Assembly: GCF_004123835.1 (NCBI RefSeq)
Contig: NZ_MZMU01000012.1
Span: forward strand, 62,001 to 126,000
Source of the DNA: Rhizobium leguminosarum
GTDB lineage: Bacteria > Pseudomonadota > Alphaproteobacteria > Rhizobiales > Rhizobiaceae
Direction of reading: 5' to 3'
DNA length: 64,000 nt
The notes under the pieces are model-generated. The model saw only the letters and a program-made list of their open reading frames with translations, searched no databases and was not told the DNA's origin. Shown piece by piece: positions 59,759 to 64,000 of the stretch. The first letter of the stretch is position 1, and each line of letters starts with the position of its first letter. A program made the translations under genes and the position numbers.

Positions 59759-61300
59759 ATGCGTCTCAAACTTGTCACGGCAACGAGCTTGCTGGCACTT
59801 TGCCTTGTCACCACGGCCCAGGGTGTCGAGATCAATCAGGATGGCGCCAATGCGGTCAAGGACACGCTGACCAAGCTGCTTCCCGAGGATCTGGCGAAGA
59901 GCGGTATGATCACCGTCAATCCGGCAGGCTCCCGCTACGAGATCATTTACGATCTGGCGAAGCTGCTTGCCAAAGCCGATCCGGCGACATTTGCGATCAG
60001 CGGGCTCACGCCGTTCTCGATGTTCGCTACGCCGCTCGATAGCGGGCTCTGGAATATTGAGGGTGACAACAACCTCAACGTCTCCGGCCATTTCAAAGGC
60101 CCCGACCAGAAGCCGACGGATTTCTCCTACTCCATCGCTTCGCTTGTCTACACCGGCGTCTTCGATCCGGCGATCAGCTATCTGCGCTCCGGCACCTTCA
60201 CTGCCAAGGACATCAAGGTCGCCAGCAAATCCGACACCGAGGAAGTCCATGCCAGCTTTGCCGGGATGGAGCAAAAGCTGACTTCAACGGACAGCGCAGG
60301 CGGCAACGGGCGTATCGATTTTGCGGGCAGCGGCTCCATGTCGACTTTCGTCGAGCAGGTTTCCGGCCTGCAAATGCCGCCTGTTGAAATCCGTGCCGAC
60401 TCGATCGATTTCGATGCCAAGGTGAACGGCCTGCCGGCCAAGCAAATCCGCGAGATCGTCCTTTTCGTTCTCGACCATCTCGAGGAGAAGGAACTAAGCC
60501 CAGAGAACAGCGACAAGATAAAGGGAATGCTCAAGCAAGCCTTTCCGATTCTTGCCTCGTTCAGCGAGACAATCGGGGTCAAAAATCTGACCGTCAGCAG
60601 CCAGGTAGGCAATGGCGGCGTCAAGGCGTTCGGTTACAACCTAGCCATTGATGGGCCGAGCGACACCATGCGCTTCGGCTTCGGCATGAATGCGCAGGAC
60701 ATCAGCCTCGACAGCCCGGCGATGCCGGCAAGTTATTCGCCCTTTGTGCCGACCAATTTCGATCTGCAGCTCGCCATTCCGAATCTGGATTTCGCAACCT
60801 TCGGCGACGCGCTCATGGCGATGGATTTCAACGCCAAGCCGCCGGAGCAAAGCGGCGACGAGATGGCGAAAAAGCTCTTCCGCGATGGCCGGCTCACCAT
60901 CGAGTTTCCGAAGGTCAGCGCCAAGTCCGATGTCTACGACGTCGACATGACCGGCAAGATCGAGGGACGCGTCGATACCCAGAAAGACTATTCGATGGAG
61001 GCGACGATCCTTGCCCGCGATCTCGACAAGACGATCGCCGCGGTTCAGGAGCTTGCCAAGACGGATCCCGACCTCAACCAGGTCTCCTTCGGCATCATGA
61101 TGGTGAAGGGCTTCGCCAAGAGCGATGCAGATGGCCGTTCGCGCTGGGACATCAGCATCAGCCGCGATGGTTCCGTGGCGATCAATGGCCAGCAGATCAA
61201 GGGGCCGGATGGTCCGGATCAAGATCAGGGGCTGGAGCCAGACCAGCAGGAACCGGATCAGGGTCAGGACGCGGTACCTGCGCCGCCGCAGCAGCCTTGA
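59759..61300 (+). CDS. Exported protein of unknown function
   Basis: 513 residues from ATG 59759, where the signal peptide begins (MRLKLVTATSLLALCLVTTAQG); earlier ATG 59720 would bury it. The mature part has repeated beta-rich stretches around GLWNIEGDNNLNVSGHFKG and DYSMEATILARDLDKTIAAVQEL, which looks like a periplasmic or outer-membrane lipid-binding-type beta protein (DUF945/DUF2125-like). The C-terminal tail is Pro/Gln/Asp-rich (PDGPDQDQGLEPDQQEPDQG). I cannot give it a function. It is inserted between rplY and prs. Confidence 0.7.
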   Translation: MRLKLVTATSLLALCLVTTAQGVEINQDGANAVKDTLTKLLPEDLAKSGMITVNPAGSRYEIIYDLAKLLAKADPATFAISGLTPFSMFATPLDSGLWNIEGDNNLNVSGHFKGPDQKPTDFSYSIASLVYTGVFDPAISYLRSGTFTAKDIKVASKSDTEEVHASFAGMEQKLTSTDSAGGNGRIDFAGSGSMSTFVEQVSGLQMPPVEIRADSIDFDAKVNGLPAKQIREIVLFVLDHLEEKELSPENSDKIKGMLKQAFPILASFSETIGVKNLTVSSQVGNGGVKAFGYNLAIDGPSDTMRFGFGMNAQDISLDSPAMPASYSPFVPTNFDLQLAIPNLDFATFGDALMAMDFNAKPPEQSGDEMAKKLFRDGRLTIEFPKVSAKSDVYDVDMTGKIEGRVDTQKDYSMEATILARDLDKTIAAVQELAKTDPDLNQVSFGIMMVKGFAKSDADGRSRWDISISRDGSVAINGQQIKGPDGPDQDQGLEPDQQEPDQGQDAVPAPPQQP

Positions 61301-61329
61301 GCGTTATCAATTGGGATCAGAAATGAAAG

Positions 61330-61354
61330 AGGCCGGCCTTGTGCCGGCTTTTTG
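61330..61354 (+). terminator. Terminator after the exported protein gene
   Basis: GGCCGGC pairs with GCCGGC around a five-base loop and is followed by TTTTT. About 30 bases past the stop codon. Confidence 0.8.
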
Positions 61355-61513
61355 CGTCTTACGTCGCAAGCTTCGCCCAGACCAACGATCGGGACGGCGG
61401 TTTATTCTGAGCTTTCGTTGTCAACGAACGCGGCTCTGCGACAATCAACGGCCAGCAATTCATGCAACTCGGAGAGCATGCCCTGTAATAGCTCGGTCCA
61501 TCTGATGCGGAAA

Positions 61514-61543
61514 TTGAAAGAGCCGGTCGAACGCCGGCTCTTT
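61514..61543. terminator. Bidirectional terminator near the prs end
   Basis: AGAGCCGG and CCGGCTCT pair perfectly around a seven-base loop, followed on the plus strand by TTTT and on the minus strand by TTTC. It lies at the very end of prs and can stop transcription from both sides. Confidence 0.75.
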
Positions 61544-62476
61544 TTAATCGAAGAGGCTGGAGACGGACTCTTCCTGAGCCGTTCGGCTGATGGCTTCGCC
61601 GATCAGCGGCGCCGTCGTCACGACGCGGATATTGTGTGCCGAGAGCACGGCCGTGGTCGGCTGGATCGAATCCGTGATGACGAGTTCGCGCAGCTTCGAG
61701 GAGGTGACGCGGGTGACCGCGCCGCCGGAGAGGACGCCGTGCGTGATATAGGCGGTGACACTGGATGCGCCCTTGGCCAGCATCGCGTCGGCAGCGTTGC
61801 AGAGCGTGCCGCCGGAATCGACGATATCGTCGATCAGTAGGCAGTCCTTGCCGGCAATGTCGCCGATAATGTTCATGACTTCGGAGTCACCCGGCCGATC
61901 GCGACGCTTGTCGACGATGGCCAGAAGACAGTCCAGCCGCTTGGCAAGCGCGCGGGCGCGAACCACACCACCAACGTCAGGCGAGACGACCACGACGTTG
62001 CTGAGGTCATAATGGCTCTTGATGTCGCGCGTCAGCACCGGCATGGCGAAGAGATTGTCGGTCGGGATATCGAAGAAGCCCTGGATCTGCCCGGCATGAA
62101 GATCGAGCGTCATCACGCGGTCGGCGCCGGCTTCGGTGATGAGGTTTGCAACCAGCTTGGCGGAGATCGGTGTGCGGCCTGAAGCGCGACGATCCTGACG
62201 CGCATAGCCGAAATAGGGAAGGACGGCGGTGATGCGGCGGGCTGAGGAACGACGCATGGCGTCGATCATGATCAGCAGTTCCATCAGGTGGTCGTTGGCA
62301 GGGAAGGCGGTGGGCTGCACGAGGAAAACGTCCTCGCCGCGCACGTTTTCCTGGATCTCCACGAAGATTTCCTGATCGGCAAACCTTCGGACACTGGCTT
62401 TCCCCAAGGGAAGATTGAGATAGTTGCAGATCGCTTCGGCGAGTTGCCGGTTCGAATTGCCTGCGAAAACCTTCAT
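61544..62476 (-). CDS. prs: Ribose-phosphate pyrophosphokinase
   Basis: 310 residues, the usual length. Makes PRPP from ribose 5-phosphate and ATP, supplying nucleotide, His and Trp synthesis. Motifs: [61 protein letters not shown], and the PRPP loop [18 protein letters not shown]. The order prs ... rplY ... pth ... ychF on one strand is widespread in bacteria and partly preserved here. Confidence 0.96.
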   Translation of the reverse strand: MKVFAGNSNRQLAEAICNYLNLPLGKASVRRFADQEIFVEIQENVRGEDVFLVQPTAFPANDHLMELLIMIDAMRRSSARRITAVLPYFGYARQDRRASGRTPISAKLVANLITEAGADRVMTLDLHAGQIQGFFDIPTDNLFAMPVLTRDIKSHYDLSNVVVVSPDVGGVVRARALAKRLDCLLAIVDKRRDRPGDSEVMNIIGDIAGKDCLLIDDIVDSGGTLCNAADAMLAKGASSVTAYITHGVLSGGAVTRVTSSKLRELVITDSIQPTTAVLSAHNIRVVTTAPLIGEAISRTAQEESVSSLFD

Positions 62477-62582
62477 TTTGGTCCGCCTGTTACGCGCTGA
62501 TAGCCGCGCTTTTTAGTCAGCTTCCCGATGAATGCAAGGGCAAAGGCGCCACAGGCTTTCATATTTGCAAAAAAGCTTGTGA

Positions 62583-63404
62583 CTAACCGCCCTGCGTCTG
62601 CCGCCAGGAGGAGAATTCCGCGATGGTTTTCGAGGCGATCTGCTGCATCACCGAGGCCGGAACGCTCGCCCATGGATCGGCCGCGGCCGTCGGCACGCTT
62701 TCCTGTCCCTGGATGCGGTGCAGGCGGCCGCCGCCGCTGTCGAGAATGTCCCAGACATAGACCACGGTGACCTTGCCGTCGTCGCTGAAGGCGGAGAGGT
62801 AGCCTTTGAGGATGTAATCGCTGCTCGCGTCCTTCGAACTCTTGATGGAAAGGCCGTGCGCGCGCGCTTCAGTGCCGAGCTGGCGCGAGAGCGGCGTCAC
62901 GGCCTGCACCGGCGCACCGATGATCGGCAGGAAGCGCACGGTATTGCCGCGAGCAGAGGGGGAACTGGGGGGGAGGGCGGCGGTCTGCTGCGGCTGTTGC
63001 GCCTCGGCCGGCGGAGCCGGCTGTGCGGCAAGCTCACCACTGGCCGCCGGCGGGGGCAGCGATTGTCCGTCGATCGGAGCAGAGGCGGCCGGTGAGGAGC
63101 CGCTTCTCGACAGGGCGTCTGCCTGTTCCTGCATCGTCGTCGGCGCCGCGCCGGTGCCGGGCCGATAGGCCTGCTGCGACTGATCATAGGCTGGATGGTA
63201 GCCGCCCTGCTGCGAGCTTCCCGAGAAACGCGGCTGGCGGGTGCCCGCCAAACGCTCGGCTTCGCTCTGCGTCACCGGGCTTGACGGGGCGCCGCCGGAG
63301 GAATTGCCGATATCGACCTGCGGCGTCAGCGCATCGGTCGTGTTGCAGGCTGTCAGTAGAGCCATGACGAACAGGAGCGTGGGCACAATCGCAGCTCGCG
63401 TCAT
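62583..63404 (-). CDS. Proline/glutamine-rich lipoprotein
   Basis: 273 residues from ATG 63404. The lipoprotein signal TLLFVMALLTACNTT has a lipobox LTAC, so Cys20 or so is lipidated. A long low-complexity stretch (about residues 25-155) is rich in Ser, Pro, Gln, Gly and Ala. The C-terminal 110 residues form a globular domain (TVRFLPIIGAPVQAVTPLSRQLGTEA, DYILKGYLSAFSDDGKVTVVYVWDILDS) conserved in rhizobial lipoproteins of unknown role. An earlier in-frame start (63443) would add residues before the signal peptide. Confidence 0.78.
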   Translation of the reverse strand: MTRAAIVPTLLFVMALLTACNTTDALTPQVDIGNSSGGAPSSPVTQSEAERLAGTRQPRFSGSSQQGGYHPAYDQSQQAYRPGTGAAPTTMQEQADALSRSGSSPAASAPIDGQSLPPPAASGELAAQPAPPAEAQQPQQTAALPPSSPSARGNTVRFLPIIGAPVQAVTPLSRQLGTEARAHGLSIKSSKDASSDYILKGYLSAFSDDGKVTVVYVWDILDSGGGRLHRIQGQESVPTAAADPWASVPASVMQQIASKTIAEFSSWRQTQGG

Positions 63405-63495
63405 CCCTTGGTCCGTCCTTCCCGCAATCGCAATCAGCCCCACCCGAATTTATGCGGGTGGGGACGGTCGTCTGTCAATTCCGGATTCTCACCGG

Positions 63496-64000
63496 TCAGA
63501 GCCCGATGAAATCGAGTGGATGGCGGGATAGCGCGCGCGGCGCATCCGCTGTCGTCAGATAGGTCTGGCCGAGCGTCATCGCCGTGCCCGTATCGGAATC
63601 GGCGATGATCATGTGCACGAAGAGCGACATGTTCGGCTCGATCGGCTGCGGATTGCCGACATGGAACATCTGATGCTCCATCCAGGAGGGCGAGAAGCGG
63701 GCGCCGAGCGAATAACCGCAGGCATTCAGCCGGTGGCGGGCCAGGCCGCGCTCGTCGATGATTCTGGCATGCATGTCGAAGACATCACCGAAGGTCTGGC
63801 CCGGCTTGAGCACGGTCTCGATCGCCTCGATGGTTTCGCGGCAGGCGTTGTAAAGCTCGCGGTGGCGATGCGTCGGGTCACCGATGACGATCGTGCGCAT
63901 CATGGCGGCATGGTAATGCGCATAGGCGCCGGCCCATTCGAGCGTCAGCTGGTCGTTGGCGTCGAGCTTGCGGCGGCCGGCCTTGTAGCGGCAAAGCAGG
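63496..64000 (-). CDS. M24-family metallopeptidase, 3' part only
   Basis: The 3' end of a gene that runs off the right edge: the frame stays open from 64000 back through YKAGRRKLDANDQLTLEWAGAYAHYHAAMMRTIVIGDPT and ends GHRYNACG-type, SWMEHQMFHVGNPQPIEPNMSLFVHMI, and ALSRHPLDFIGL. Pita-bread-fold features and GYSLGARFSPSWMEHQMFHVG suggest an Xaa-Pro aminopeptidase/dipeptidase. Metal ligands lie mostly outside the window, so activity cannot be judged. Stop codon TGA 63496-63498. Confidence 0.82.
   Translation of the reverse strand, partial: LLCRYKAGRRKLDANDQLTLEWAGAYAHYHAAMMRTIVIGDPTHRHRELYNACRETIEAIETVLKPGQTFGDVFDMHARIIDERGLARHRLNACGYSLGARFSPSWMEHQMFHVGNPQPIEPNMSLFVHMIIADSDTGTAMTLGQTYLTTADAPRALSRHPLDFIGL

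Noticed and set aside
1..64000. CRISPR arrays, insertion sequences, prophage genes, rRNA and tRNA genes
   Set aside because: No regularly spaced direct repeats, transposases, integrases or phage structural genes, and no cloverleaf or rRNA-like stretch was found on reading both strands.

Overview
This is a chromosomal window from an alphaproteobacterium of the Rhizobiales, most likely a Rhizobium of the R. etli / R. leguminosarum group. The evidence is the fused trpE(G) gene with a three-tryptophan leader peptide, the petABC operon in rhizobial form, a heme-type TonB receptor with a candidate RirA-type iron box, a ClpS2-type adaptor, high GC with GC-rich third positions, and several palindromic intergenic repeats of the kind scattered through rhizobial genomes. 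No rRNA, tRNA, phage, transposase or CRISPR array was found. Most genes are core housekeeping genes, with small accessory insertions.

Layout. 0.4-8 kb: a secreted protein with two ClpP-fold-like copies, fhs, a composite palindromic repeat, an extensin-like protein and a heme-type TonB receptor. 7.8-18.1 kb: the trp attenuator and trpE(G), a PD-(D/E)XK-like protein, a CDF metal exporter overlapping queF, a DUF2076 protein, a ClpP-family protease, a BenE transporter, and leuA behind a leucine-rich leader. 18.1-25.7 kb: an HxlR regulator facing a quinone oxidoreductase, an ECF sigma/anti-sigma pair, a TPR protein, a phosphoesterase, a Nudix protein, a glutathionyl-hydroquinone reductase and two GNAT genes, one with a broken frame. 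25.7-32.5 kb: a four-gene minus-strand MoxR / DUF58 / BatA-DUF4159 / membrane-protein operon. 32.6-39.5 kb: DUF1285, a CoA-pyrophosphatase Nudix and CCA-adding enzyme in a coupled operon, then small proteins, hemF, a Na/Pi cotransporter and trmL.

39.9-45.7 kb holds two paralogous ABC exporters separated by a ParDE module and an orphan ribbon-helix-helix protein, then an EEP-family hydrolase. 46-48.8 kb is petABC (the bc1 complex) with a clear terminator, followed by apt, two coupled MaoC hydratases and a membrane protein. 51.7-62.5 kb keeps the widespread order prs - rplY - pth - ychF on the minus strand, interrupted by a VapBC module, clpS, a GNAT, a solute-binding protein, a GGDEF-EAL protein and a secreted DUF-type protein. 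The window closes with a proline-rich lipoprotein and the 3' part of an M24 peptidase.

The main regulatory points are two amino-acid leaders that both look leaderless. In each, a promoter with a 17-nt spacer places the transcription start at or next to the leader AUG. The trp leader ends in a classical terminator. The leu leader lacks one and instead shows two mutually exclusive pairings, one of which would cover the leuA ribosome binding site. This is read from sequence only and needs experimental support.
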